Shown: in pieces, positions 7,741-16,265 of the stretch
Position numbering within the stretch: position 1 is the stretch's first letter
Layout of the letters: the number at the start of each line of letters is the position of its first letter
DNA from: JANNMJ01 sp031397815
Lineage (GTDB): Bacteria > Bacteroidota > Bacteroidia > Cytophagales > Hymenobacteraceae
Direction: 5' to 3'
NCBI GenBank assembly: GCA_031397815.1
Contig: JANNMJ010000064.1
Location: 1 to 29,678 of the forward strand
DNA length: 29,678 bases
Program-made: the position numbers and the translations under genes
Notes under the pieces: generated by a model
What the model was told of the DNA's origin: nothing
Databases searched by the model: none
The model's input: the letters and a program-made list of their open reading frames with translations, nothing else

Positions 7741-8586
7741 TTAAAACGTCACGGCTGCCACGTCGCGGGCTACGCTTAGGGCTTCGCGGTTCAGCGTCAA
7801 AGGTATTTGTTGCTCATCGAACCACCCCACGAGCGCCTCGGTCGGCAGGTTGCCGGTGAGCGTATCGCCCGCCATCGGGCAGCCGCCCAACCCGCCGACC
7901 GCGCCATCGAATCGGCGGCAGCCGCCCGCATACGCCGCCGACAGCTTGGCTTCCCAAGTGGCAGGCGTAGTGTGCAGATGCGCCCCAAACCGGACGTTCG
8001 GGAACGCCGGAATCAGGGTCTGAAACGCCTGCTCAATCACGGGCGCCACGCCCGACCCCACCGTATCGGCCAAGGATACGATGCCGACGCCGAGCGCCGC
8101 CAGCTTCTCAGTGAACGCCGCCAGAATTGCCGGCTCATAAGCATCGCCGTAGGGGTTGCCGAAACCCATCGAGAGGTAAACCACCAGCTCCTGCCCCACC
8201 CGCACGGCGCGCTCTTGGATGCGGGCCACATCGGTGAGCGCCTCGGCGATGCTGCGGTTGGTGTTGCGCTGCTGGAACGTCTCGCTCACCGAAAGCGGGT
8301 AGCCCAAATACCGAATCTGCGCGTGCTGCGTGGCCGCCTCAGCGCCGCGCTCATTGGCGATGATGGCGAGGAGCTGCGTGGTGGTCTGGCTCAGATCAAG
8401 CCCAGCCAACACCTCGGCGGTGTCGGCGAGCTGCGGAATGGCTTTGGGGGAAACGAAGGAGCCGAAATCGAGCGAATCGAAGCCGACGGCGAGCAGGGCT
8501 TGCAGATAGGCGGTTTTCTGGGCCGTCGGGATGAAGTGCGCGAGGCCCTGCATCGCATCGCGGGGGCATTCAACTAGGTGCAGCAT
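7741..8586 (-). CDS. Hydroxymethylglutaryl-CoA lyase-like protein (HMGL/DRE-TIM family)
   Basis: About 281 aa from the ATG at 8586; an upstream ATG at 8628 would add 14 residues that do not look like the family. HMG-CoA lyase cleaves HMG-CoA to acetyl-CoA and acetoacetate in leucine breakdown. Visible: VECPRDAMQG (catalytic Arg-Asp near residues 9-10); FIPTAQKTAYLQALLAVGFDSLDFGSFVSPKAIPQ, typical of HMGL; the metal-binding GAHLHTT; and GGLGGCPMAGDTLTGN with the active-site loop Cys. The usual HCHDTxG is changed to HLHTTPA, so substrate use could differ. Same strand as the LutA-like gene and probably co-transcribed with it. Confidence 0.85.
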   Translation of the reverse strand: MLHLVECPRDAMQGLAHFIPTAQKTAYLQALLAVGFDSLDFGSFVSPKAIPQLADTAEVLAGLDLSQTTTQLLAIIANERGAEAATQHAQIRYLGYPLSVSETFQQRNTNRSIAEALTDVARIQERAVRVGQELVVYLSMGFGNPYGDAYEPAILAAFTEKLAALGVGIVSLADTVGSGVAPVIEQAFQTLIPAFPNVRFGAHLHTTPATWEAKLSAAYAGGCRRFDGAVGGLGGCPMAGDTLTGNLPTEALVGWFDEQQIPLTLNREALSVARDVAAVTF

Positions 8587-8667
8587 ACGGAGCGGGCCGA
8601 GGCACGGCGCCTCGGTAAACGACCACAAAGGTCGGGGATAGGAAAGACGTTGAAGGCTTATTTTTAT

Positions 8668-8698
8668 TTTGACTCATTCTAAACAGTGCCTACCTTTG
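8668..8698 (+). promoter_or_regulatory. Bacteroidota promoter of the iron operon, with a possible regulator site
   Basis: TTTG (8668-8671), a 19-nt spacer and TACCTTTG (8691-8698) match the Bacteroidota -33/-7 consensus (TTTG-N17-23-TAnnTTTG) exactly, about 98 nt upstream of the imelysin ATG. The -33 box is part of an imperfect dyad, TTTGACTCATTCTAAA (8668-8683), in an A/T-rich patch. It recalls Fur/Irr-type sites (TTTAGAA-N3-TTCTAAA), but only loosely. The promoter call is well supported; the metalloregulator site is conjecture. Confidence 0.65.
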
Positions 8699-8795
8699 CG
8701 CCCCGGTAGGCGTTCACCGTCGCGCCCGGCGCTTGGCGGATGCGCTTTTCTCTACTGACCGTCTTACTTCACTTCCCGCTCCACCGTCGTCAATT

Positions 8796-10001
8796 ATGGC
8801 TCAGCCTTTCCCCTTCCCGCTTCCGCGTTTCGTTGGTATCGCATTACTCGGTCTGTCCCTGACGGCTTTCAGCGGCTGTAAAGACGATGATGACGACAAG
8901 CCGACCCCTACGGTCAACGAAGCAGCCATTGCCGAAGCGCAGGTAGCGGCAGTTTCCACTTACCCCGACCTCGTTTACGCCACTTATTCCGATGCCCTGT
9001 CCGCCGCCCAAGTCCTCAACAGCAAGGCGCAGGCGTTCGTGAGAACCCCTTCGGCAGCTGGTTTCGACGATTTACGACTGGCGTGGAAAGCCGCGCGGGT
9101 GCCTTACAACCAGACCGATGCGTTCCGGTTCTACGGCGGGCCAATCGACAACGATACGAGCGGCGTGGAAGGCCTGTTGAACGCGTGGCCGCTCGACGAA
9201 AAGTACATCGACTACACGGTCGACGACGCCAACAGCGGCCTCATTAATGACCCCGGCGCACTGCCCGTCATCAGCAAAACCACGGTAGAAGCGCTCAACG
9301 AGCAGGGCGGCGAGACGAATATCTCGTGCGGTTACCACGCCGTGGAGTTCCTGCTGTGGGGGCAGGATTTGAGCGCCACCGGCCCCGGCGCGCGCCCCTT
9401 CACCGATTACACCACCGCCCCGAACGCCAGCCGGCGCGGCCAATACCTGATTGCCTGCACGGAGCTGATCGTCGAGCACCTAACGCTCGTGCGCAACGCG
9501 TGGGCGCCGGGCGCGGCCTACCGCACAACCTTCATGGCGCTGCCCAAGAAAGACGCCCTGACGCAGGTACTCATCGGCCTCGGCCGGTTGAGCAAAGGCG
9601 AATTGGCGGGCGAGCGGATGCAGGTAGCCTTGGATAATCAGGATCAGGAAGACGAGCATTCCTGCTTCTCCGATTACACCGACCTTGACCTCAAAGGCAA
9701 TGAGCAGGGCATCTGGAATGTGCTCAATGGTACGTATGTCGGCTCGACAACGGTGAGCAACGGCGGCATTATCGCGGCGGTTCGCAAGGCCAGCGCCACC
9801 AAAGCCGACGCCCTGAAAGCCGCCACCGACGACGCCCGCGCCAAAACGCTCGCTATTCAAGCGCCGTTCGACCAAGAAATCATCGGTGCCGATTCTGCCC
9901 CCGGCCGCACCCGCGTGCGGGCTGCCGTGACGAGCTGCCGCACCCAAGCCGACCAGATTGTGGCGGCGGCACAGGCGCTCGGCATCACGCTGGTGCTGTA
10001 A
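8796..10001 (+). CDS. Imelysin-family lipoprotein (EfeO/M75-like), iron uptake
   Basis: 401 aa from the ATG at 8796. An in-frame upstream start at 8733 would add 21 residues before the signal peptide and is less likely. A lipoprotein signal ends in LTAFSGC with Cys28, followed by KDDDDDKP, which resembles the Bacteroidota lipoprotein export signal; so it is probably on the cell surface. The imelysin core carries the GxHxxE motif as GYHAVEFLLWGQD (Gly179, His181, Glu184). Imelysins bind iron-related ligands in the envelope and are usually iron-regulated. It is the first gene of a five-gene operon and the only one with an ATG start. The paralogue at 11529 carries a changed motif. Confidence 0.9.
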   Translation: MAQPFPFPLPRFVGIALLGLSLTAFSGCKDDDDDKPTPTVNEAAIAEAQVAAVSTYPDLVYATYSDALSAAQVLNSKAQAFVRTPSAAGFDDLRLAWKAARVPYNQTDAFRFYGGPIDNDTSGVEGLLNAWPLDEKYIDYTVDDANSGLINDPGALPVISKTTVEALNEQGGETNISCGYHAVEFLLWGQDLSATGPGARPFTDYTTAPNASRRGQYLIACTELIVEHLTLVRNAWAPGAAYRTTFMALPKKDALTQVLIGLGRLSKGELAGERMQVALDNQDQEDEHSCFSDYTDLDLKGNEQGIWNVLNGTYVGSTTVSNGGIIAAVRKASATKADALKAATDDARAKTLAIQAPFDQEIIGADSAPGRTRVRAAVTSCRTQADQIVAAAQALGITLVL

Positions 10002-10077
10002 GGAGAGTTTGTAATAGAAGCCGACAGAACTTCCTCCGGATCTTTGTCGGCGGAAACAAAACCCGCTTTAACCGTCT

Positions 10078-11532
10078 TTGTCGTCCACTGTGCTTCCAAC
10101 CCGCCGCCTTTTGCTTGCTGCCAGCACCGCCGTTTTCGGGTTTAGCCTGATGATTGGCGGTTGCCAAGCCGACAAGGATGAAACCGCGCCGATTTCCTTC
10201 ATCGAGGATACCGAAGAACAGTTCAGCGGCGGCGGCACCACGTTGTTCGATGCCACCGAAAACGCCTTCAACCACGCCGTGCCCGGTCTGAGCACGGAAG
10301 GGGAAGACAGATTCGTGACCGGCAACTCGCTCTTCCGCAACAATTGGGTGACGGCGCCCGCCAGCACCACCGCCCGCGACGGCCTCGGGCCGATGTTCAA
10401 CGCCACCTCGTGCTCCGGCTGCCATGCCCTTGATGGGCGCGGTCGGCCCCCGTTCCCCGGCGAGCCGACGCTCGGCTCGATGCTGGTGCGGCTGAGCGTG
10501 CCGGGACAGGACGCGCACGGCGGCATCGTGCCGGAACCGACCTACGGCGAGCAGCTCTCGAACCACGGGATTCGCGGGGTGGCGCCGGAAGGCGAAGTGC
10601 TGATTACGTACACCGAAGAACCCGGTCGCTACCCCGACGGCACCGCCTACACGCTCCGGCGCCCGACGTATTCGTTCCAGAACCTCGCCTACGGGCCGCT
10701 AGCGGCGGGCGTGCTGACGTCGCCGCGCGTGGCGCCGCAAATGCCCGGCCTCGGCTTGCTCGAAGCGGTGCCGGAAGCCACGCTCGTGGCCCTCGCCGAC
10801 CCCGCCGACCTGAATGGCGACGGCATTTCTGGGCGCCCGAACTACGTGTGGGACGTCGAGCACCAGCGCCGCAGCATCGGGCGGTTTGGGTGGAAAGCGA
10901 ATCAGCCGACCCTGCGGCAGCAGACGGCAGGGGCGTTCGTGGGGGATATGGGCATCACGAGCAGCCTGTTTTCGGTGGAAAACTGCACTTCCCCGCAGCA
11001 CGACTGCACGAATGCGCCGAACGGCAACACCTCGGCCACAGAGCCTTACGAGCTATCGGCGGTGAGTCTGGAGCGGGTGGCGTATTACTCCGGGACGCTG
11101 GCCGTGCCGGGGCGGCGCAACTGGCAAGATGCGCCCGTGGTGCGCGGCAAGCAGCTTTTTGTGTCGATGAACTGCTCGGGCTGCCACCGGCCGAAGCTGC
11201 AAACCGGCTCGTCGGACATTGACCCGGTTTTAAGCAATCAAGCTATTCGGCCGTACACTGACCTTCTGCTCCACGATATGGGCGCCGGTCTGGCCGACGG
11301 TCGTCCTGATTTTGAAGCTACCGGCACCGAATGGCGCACCCCGCCGCTGTGGGGCGTCGGGCTGTTCCAGGCCGTCAACCGCCACACGTTCTACCTCCAC
11401 GACGGTCGCGCCCGCTCCCTCGAAGAAGCAGTGCTGTGGCACGGCGGCGAAGCGCAACGCAGTCGCGATGCGTTCACTCAGCTTCCGGCCGCCGACCGCG
11501 CCGCCGTCATCCAATTCCTTCGTTCGCTTTGA
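10078..11532 (+). CDS. Di-heme c-type cytochrome lipoprotein (DUF1111 'thiol oxidoreductase')
   Basis: 484 aa from TTG 10078; GTG at 10090 is equally possible and no ATG is available. The signal peptide ends in LMIGGC (Cys29 counted from TTG), giving a lipoprotein with QADKDE after the Cys. Two haem-binding motifs are visible: CSGCHALDGRG (residues 112-116) and CSGCHRPKL (366-370). The C-terminus LHDGRARSLEEAVLWHGGEA is typical of di-haem peroxidase-like DUF1111 proteins. Homologues sit between imelysin genes in several phyla (for example the icmP locus of Pseudomonas), which suggests a redox role in iron uptake such as changing the Fe(II)/Fe(III) state. Its stop overlaps the start of the next gene. 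Confidence 0.9.
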   Translation: MSSTVLPTRRLLLAASTAVFGFSLMIGGCQADKDETAPISFIEDTEEQFSGGGTTLFDATENAFNHAVPGLSTEGEDRFVTGNSLFRNNWVTAPASTTARDGLGPMFNATSCSGCHALDGRGRPPFPGEPTLGSMLVRLSVPGQDAHGGIVPEPTYGEQLSNHGIRGVAPEGEVLITYTEEPGRYPDGTAYTLRRPTYSFQNLAYGPLAAGVLTSPRVAPQMPGLGLLEAVPEATLVALADPADLNGDGISGRPNYVWDVEHQRRSIGRFGWKANQPTLRQQTAGAFVGDMGITSSLFSVENCTSPQHDCTNAPNGNTSATEPYELSAVSLERVAYYSGTLAVPGRRNWQDAPVVRGKQLFVSMNCSGCHRPKLQTGSSDIDPVLSNQAIRPYTDLLLHDMGAGLADGRPDFEATGTEWRTPPLWGVGLFQAVNRHTFYLHDGRARSLEEAVLWHGGEAQRSRDAFTQLPAADRAAVIQFLRSL

Positions 11533-12656
11533 GCCGCCTCCCCGCTATCCTATTCCGCTCGTTGCTCGTGCTTTTCTGCGCGGGCTGGCTCCTCACCGGC
11601 TGTAAAGACGACAAAGACGGCCCCGCGAACGACCTGTTCGGCACCTACGACCGCAAGGCGATGCTGACCCGCATCCGCGACCGCGCCGTCGTGCCCGCGT
11701 TCAGCAGCTTCTCCGATCAGGCAAACGCGTTGCGCACCAGCGTGGCCGCGCTCAGCGCCACTGCCACCGCCACCGACCTTGAAAACGCGCAAATCGCGTG
11801 GCTGGGCACGGCGCTCACGTGGAAAAGCGCCGAGCTGTACGTCTTCGGTCCCGCCGAAACGCTGAACCTGAGCAGCTCGGTGGGGTCAGAAGCGAACCCG
11901 ACCGTCATCGACAACGCGCTCGCGGCCACCACGCCCATCGACCAAGCGTTCATCGACACTCGCGCCACGACGGCCAAAGGCATCTGGGCGCTCGAATACC
12001 TGCTTTACGACCGTACCGGCGGCAATGCGGCCGTCCTCACCCGCCTGACCACGGGGCCGGATGCGGCCCGCCGCCGCGCCTATCTCGTGGCGCTGGCCAC
12101 GGATCTATCAACCCGCGCCACCGCCGCGCACACCGCCTGGACGAGCGGCAGCTACCCGACGCAGTTCGTGGAAGCCGACGGAAACGACGTGACTTCCTCG
12201 CTGAGCCTGCTGACGAACGCCTCAGTACAGGAAATCGAAACGATTAAAAACGACCGCCTCGGTCGGCCGCTCGGCGACGAGAACGGCGGCACCGCCCAAC
12301 CCGAAACCGCCGAAGGCTACCCCAGCGGCACCTCCGGCGCCCTGATTTCCGCGTCGCTGATTAGCATGCAAGCGCTGTGGTCAGGACCGACGCCAGCAAC
12401 CCCCGGCATCAACGGCCTGCTCGACCATCTGGGCGCGCAGAGCGGCGGCGGGCAGCCCTTGTCGGCGGCGATTAAAACGCAGCTCACGACGGCCACTTCG
12501 CACGCGCAGTCCGACATCGTGAGCTTGGTTGACCAAGCCCGGCAGCCGGTCATCGACCTGCAAAACGACGTCAAGCAAGTCACGGTGCTGCTCAAGACCG
12601 AGGCCGTCAGCAAGCTCGGTGTGCTGCTGACGTTCAACGACAACGACGGCGATTAA
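11529..12656 (+). CDS. Second imelysin-family lipoprotein with altered GxHxxE motif
   Basis: 375 aa. The start is TTG 11529, which shares the four bases TTGA with the stop of the cytochrome gene, so translation is probably coupled; it gives the lipoprotein signal MSRLPAILF...LLTGC with Cys25. A longer reading from 11331 would overlap the cytochrome gene by 200 nt and has an Arg-rich, shadow-like N-terminus. After Cys comes KDDKDG, again like a surface-export signal. The expected GxHxxE appears as GIWALEYLLYD (Gly151 to Glu156): Trp replaces His, so the metal site must differ from that of the first imelysin. Such paired imelysins, one canonical and one variant, are known from icmP-like loci. 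Confidence 0.87.
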   Translation: MSRLPAILFRSLLVLFCAGWLLTGCKDDKDGPANDLFGTYDRKAMLTRIRDRAVVPAFSSFSDQANALRTSVAALSATATATDLENAQIAWLGTALTWKSAELYVFGPAETLNLSSSVGSEANPTVIDNALAATTPIDQAFIDTRATTAKGIWALEYLLYDRTGGNAAVLTRLTTGPDAARRRAYLVALATDLSTRATAAHTAWTSGSYPTQFVEADGNDVTSSLSLLTNASVQEIETIKNDRLGRPLGDENGGTAQPETAEGYPSGTSGALISASLISMQALWSGPTPATPGINGLLDHLGAQSGGGQPLSAAIKTQLTTATSHAQSDIVSLVDQARQPVIDLQNDVKQVTVLLKTEAVSKLGVLLTFNDNDGD

Positions 12657-12662
12657 CGGCTT

Positions 12663-14057
12663 TTGGTGATTACCCCCGACGACAGTTTGCGCTCCCGGCT
12701 GCTTCACGGCGCCGCCCAGCCCGTTGCGCTGGCCCCGTTGGCGGGGTTTCGGGTGGCGTTCGGGCTGTTGGTTTTCGGCGCCACGGTGCGGTTTTGGGCC
12801 AACGGCTGGATTGAGGAGCTGTACGTCCGGCCACGCTTTTTCTTCCCGTATTACGGGTTCGAGTGGGTGAAGCCGCTGGATGCGCCGTGGCTGTACGGCG
12901 TCTTCGGGCTACTGGCGCTCAGCGCGTTGGCAGTGGCGGCGGGCGCTTTTTACCGCATCGCCGCGCCCACGCTCCTGCTCACGTTCGGGTACATCGAGCT
13001 GCTCGACAAAACGAATTACCTCAACCACTACTATTACGTCACGATGGCGGCTGCGCTGCTGGCGCTGCTGCCCGCCCACCGCGCGTGGTCGATAGATGCG
13101 TGGCGGCGCGGGGCGGACTGGACCCGCAGCACGGTGCCCGCGTGGATGCTGTGGGCGCTGAAGGCGCAAGTAGGCTCAGTGTACTTTTTCGGGGGAATCG
13201 CGAAGCTGAAAAGCGATTGGCTTTTGGAAGCGCAACCGCTCAAAATCTGGCTCGCCGCGAACACGACGCTGCCCGTCATCGGCCCGCTCCTCGACGATGC
13301 GTGGGTGGCGTATGCGGTAGGCTGGTTCGCGTGCCTCTTCGACCTAACGATGCCCGTTCTCTTGTGGCGCGACCGCACGCGGCCGTGGGCGTACGCGGTG
13401 GTCGTGGCGTTTCATCTGCTCACGGCGAAGCTGTTTTACATCGGCATCTTCCCGTGGGCGATGATGATTTCGACGTGGGTTTTCTTTCGACCCGAAACCC
13501 ACGGTTGGGTGCTGAATCGGCTGTTCGGCGCTCCGTCTCAGAACGAAGAAAACCCTTCCCGCGCGCTCTGGTCCAAAGCCAACCACATCGTGATTGGGGC
13601 GGTGGCGGCGCTGCTGCTGATTCAGCTCGTGCTGCCTTTTCGGCACCTGCTCTACCCCGGCAACCTGCTCTGGACGGAGCAAGGGTTTCGATACAGCTGG
13701 AATATCATGCTGATTGAGAAGGCCGGAACCGTTGATTTTCACGTCCGCGACCCCGCCACGGGCTGCAGCTGGACGGTGAACCCGCGCCGCTACCTCACCC
13801 GCCAACAGGCGCGGATGCTGAGCACGCAGCCCGATATGCTCGTGCAGTTCGCGCATTTTCTGGCCGAAGAAGAAGGTCGCGGCAGCGCTGTGCCGCTCGA
13901 AGTCAGGGCCGAAGCGTGGGCGACGCTCAACGGCCGGGCGGCGCAACTGCTGGTTGACCCGACGGTCGATTTAGCCAAAGAAACCGACTCATTCGCCCCC
14001 AAACCTTGGATTCTGCCTTTGCAGGATTCGCCGCGTCCGCTCGCTACCCGTCGGTAA
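12663..14057 (+). CDS. HTTM-domain membrane protein (vitamin K-dependent gamma-carboxylase-like)
   Basis: 464 aa with TTG (12663) or GTG (12666) start, six bases after the preceding stop. Seven or eight hydrophobic segments include LAGFRVAFGLLVFGATVRFW, YYYVTMAAALLALLPA, VAYAVGWFACLFDLTMPVLL and AYAVVVAFHLLTAKLFYIGI. Family signatures are the central QVGSVYFFGGIAKLKSDW and, after the last membrane segment, the soluble-domain opening RYSWNIMLIEKAGTVDFHV. HTTM proteins are bacterial relatives of the enzyme that gamma-carboxylates Glu residues; their substrates in bacteria are unknown. Placed between the imelysin and the receptor, it is plausibly an inner-membrane part of the same uptake system or a modifier of its acidic lipoproteins. 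Function not established. Confidence 0.85.
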   Translation: MVITPDDSLRSRLLHGAAQPVALAPLAGFRVAFGLLVFGATVRFWANGWIEELYVRPRFFFPYYGFEWVKPLDAPWLYGVFGLLALSALAVAAGAFYRIAAPTLLLTFGYIELLDKTNYLNHYYYVTMAAALLALLPAHRAWSIDAWRRGADWTRSTVPAWMLWALKAQVGSVYFFGGIAKLKSDWLLEAQPLKIWLAANTTLPVIGPLLDDAWVAYAVGWFACLFDLTMPVLLWRDRTRPWAYAVVVAFHLLTAKLFYIGIFPWAMMISTWVFFRPETHGWVLNRLFGAPSQNEENPSRALWSKANHIVIGAVAALLLIQLVLPFRHLLYPGNLLWTEQGFRYSWNIMLIEKAGTVDFHVRDPATGCSWTVNPRRYLTRQQARMLSTQPDMLVQFAHFLAEEEGRGSAVPLEVRAEAWATLNGRAAQLLVDPTVDLAKETDSFAPKPWILPLQDSPRPLATRR

Positions 14058-14093
14058 GTCCGGCGGCTCGCACTCACCCGTTTTCCCCTCCTC

Positions 14094-16265
14094 GTGAACA
14101 GATTCCTCGTTTCCGGCTCCCTTCTCCTCTCACTTTCCGCCCCTTTTCTACTGGTCGCTCAACCGACCCGGCGCGATTCCGTGCGCGAGCAGCAGCTCAA
14201 CGAAGTGGAGATTCTGGTGGTGCGGCCCGCCGCCGCGCTCGGTCGGGTGGAAGACGTGAGCGGCACCGGGATTTACGCCGGGCGGCGCTCCGAAGTCGTC
14301 AAGCTCGACCCCGTGACCGCCAACCTCGCCACCAACAATGCGCGGCAGGTGCTGGCGCGGGTGCCGGGCCTCAACATCATCGAGAACGACAACGCTGGCG
14401 TGCAGCTCGGGGTGGCGGTGCGCGGCCTGAACCCGGCGCGGATTCAGGAGTTCAACGCCCGCCAAAACGGCTATGATATCGCCGCCGACCCGTTGGGCTA
14501 CCCCGAATCGTATTACACGCCCCCGACTGAGGCGCTCGAACGCATCGAAGTGGTGCGCGGCGCGGCGTCGTTGCAGTACGGGCCGCAGTTTGGCGGCTTG
14601 CTCAATTTCGTGTTGAAAGCGCCCGAAACCGACCGGCGGCTTGCCCTGCAAGTGCGCCAAACGGTGGGCGCGTTCGGGCTGAGCAACACGTTTGCGCGGG
14701 TGGGCGGCTCGGTGGGCCGGGTGTCTTACACGGGTTTCGGGCTGTACAAGCGCACCGACGGCTGGCGCGCCAACAACGGCGTGGAGCAGGGCACCGGCTA
14801 CGGCCTCGTGCGGTGGCAAGCGAGTGAGCGCGTGACGCTTTCCGCCGAAATGACCGCGATGCGCTACGATTACCAGCAGCCCGGCGGCCGGACCGACGCC
14901 GAGTTCGCTGCCGACCCGCGCGGCTCGGCGAGGGCGCGCAACTGGTTCCGCGCCACTTGGCTCCTGCCCGCACTCATTGCCGACTGGCGCCTGAGCGACC
15001 ACACCACCGTAAATGTGCGCGCTTACGGCCTCATAGCCAACCGATTGAGCTTGGGAAATCTGGCGCCGGTCAATCAACCCGATACCACCGCCATCCGCAA
15101 CATGCTCGCCGACGAGTACCGCAATGTGGGCGTGGAAGCGCGCCTGCGGCACGATTACACGCTCGGCACGCAGCTCACGGGCACCTTGCTGGTGGGAGTG
15201 CGCGGTTTTCAAGGTCGAACCACCCGGCAGCAGGGCGACGGTCCCGACGGCGCCGGAAAAGATTTCCGCTTTCTGCACCCCGGCAATCTCGAAAATTTCG
15301 ATTTCCGCTTCCCCTCCACCAACGCAGCCGTTTTCGTCGAAAATCTGTTCCGCCTCACACCCCGCCTGACCCTCACGCCGGGCGTGCGTCTGGAGTACAT
15401 CCGCACCGCCGCCGACGGCACGTACCGCACCACGCCCACCAGCGCGCCCCTCGCCGATAGCCGCGTCAACAGCCGCTCGTTCCCGCTGCTCGGCCTGAGC
15501 ACCGGCTACCAGCTTACTGCGCGCACTGACGTGTACGCCAGCTTCGCGCAAAACTACTCAGCCGTCAATTTCAACGACTTACGCGTAGCGAACCCCAACT
15601 TCCGCGTCGACCCCAACCTCAAAGACGCGCGCGGCTACTCGGCCGAAACGGGCTATCGGGGCACCGTCGGCACCTCGGATTGGCTCAAGTTCGATGTCGG
15701 AGTTTTCTACCTCTTCTATCACAACCGCATCGGCACGCTCAACGGCAACCTGCGCACGAACGTCGCGGATTCGCGCTCGTTCGGGACCGAGATTTTCACC
15801 GAAATCTCGCCCCTCCGCCTCGCCGGTTTAGCTGAGCGGCTCGGCGATTTGAGCGCCTTCGCCTCCTACGGCTACACGGACGCCGAATACATCCGCGCCG
15901 AGAACCCCGCTATCCGCAACCGCACCGTTGAGATGGCGCCGCGCCACGTCCTGCGCACCGGCATCAGCTACCGCAACCACGGTTTCGGCGGCAGCGTGCA
16001 AGCATCGCACACCAGCGAGCAATTCTCTGACCCCACCAACGCCCGCACGCCAAACGCCGCCGCCACCGTCGGCCTGATTCCCGCTTACACCCTTTTGGAT
16101 GTAAGCGCCTCCTACCAGTTTCCGAAGTACCTCACGCTCTCCAGCGGCATCACCAACCTCACCGATGAGCGCTACTTCACGCGTCGCGCTAGCGGCTACC
16201 CCGGTCCCGGCATCCTGCCGAATGATGGGCGGGCGTGGTATGTGTCGTTGGAAGTGCGGCTTTAG
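14094..16265 (+). CDS. TonB-dependent outer-membrane receptor, FecA-like
   Basis: 723 aa from GTG 14094. The signal peptide is LVSGSLLLSLSAPFLLVAQ. A TonB-box-like stretch (LNEVEILVV) precedes the plug: NNARQVLARVPGLNIIENDN, VAVRGLNPARIQEFNARQNGYDIAADPLGYPESYYTP and ALERIEVVRGAASLQYGPQFGGLLNFVLK. The 22-strand barrel ends with GRAWYVSLEVRL (terminal aromatic/Leu pattern, YFTRRASGYPGPGILPNDGR). This plug wording is typical of ferric-citrate (FecA) receptors. There is no N-terminal STN signalling domain and no FecI/FecR in the window, so control is not by surface signalling. It is the last gene of the iron operon; its stop codon is the first base of the palindromic element that follows. Confidence 0.93.
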   Translation: MNRFLVSGSLLLSLSAPFLLVAQPTRRDSVREQQLNEVEILVVRPAAALGRVEDVSGTGIYAGRRSEVVKLDPVTANLATNNARQVLARVPGLNIIENDNAGVQLGVAVRGLNPARIQEFNARQNGYDIAADPLGYPESYYTPPTEALERIEVVRGAASLQYGPQFGGLLNFVLKAPETDRRLALQVRQTVGAFGLSNTFARVGGSVGRVSYTGFGLYKRTDGWRANNGVEQGTGYGLVRWQASERVTLSAEMTAMRYDYQQPGGRTDAEFAADPRGSARARNWFRATWLLPALIADWRLSDHTTVNVRAYGLIANRLSLGNLAPVNQPDTTAIRNMLADEYRNVGVEARLRHDYTLGTQLTGTLLVGVRGFQGRTTRQQGDGPDGAGKDFRFLHPGNLENFDFRFPSTNAAVFVENLFRLTPRLTLTPGVRLEYIRTAADGTYRTTPTSAPLADSRVNSRSFPLLGLSTGYQLTARTDVYASFAQNYSAVNFNDLRVANPNFRVDPNLKDARGYSAETGYRGTVGTSDWLKFDVGVFYLFYHNRIGTLNGNLRTNVADSRSFGTEIFTEISPLRLAGLAERLGDLSAFASYGYTDAEYIRAENPAIRNRTVEMAPRHVLRTGISYRNHGFGGSVQASHTSEQFSDPTNARTPNAAATVGLIPAYTLLDVSASYQFPKYLTLSSGITNLTDERYFTRRASGYPGPGILPNDGRAWYVSLEVRL

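Noticed and set aside
11331..11528. Longer N-terminus for the second imelysin
   Set aside because: The extra part overlaps the cytochrome gene, is Arg-rich and would precede a proper lipoprotein signal; the TTG at 11529 overlapping the stop explains the start better.
14148..15551. 467-codon open frame antisense to the TonB-dependent receptor
   Set aside because: Shadow of the receptor coding sequence; His/Arg/Gly-rich translation without domains.
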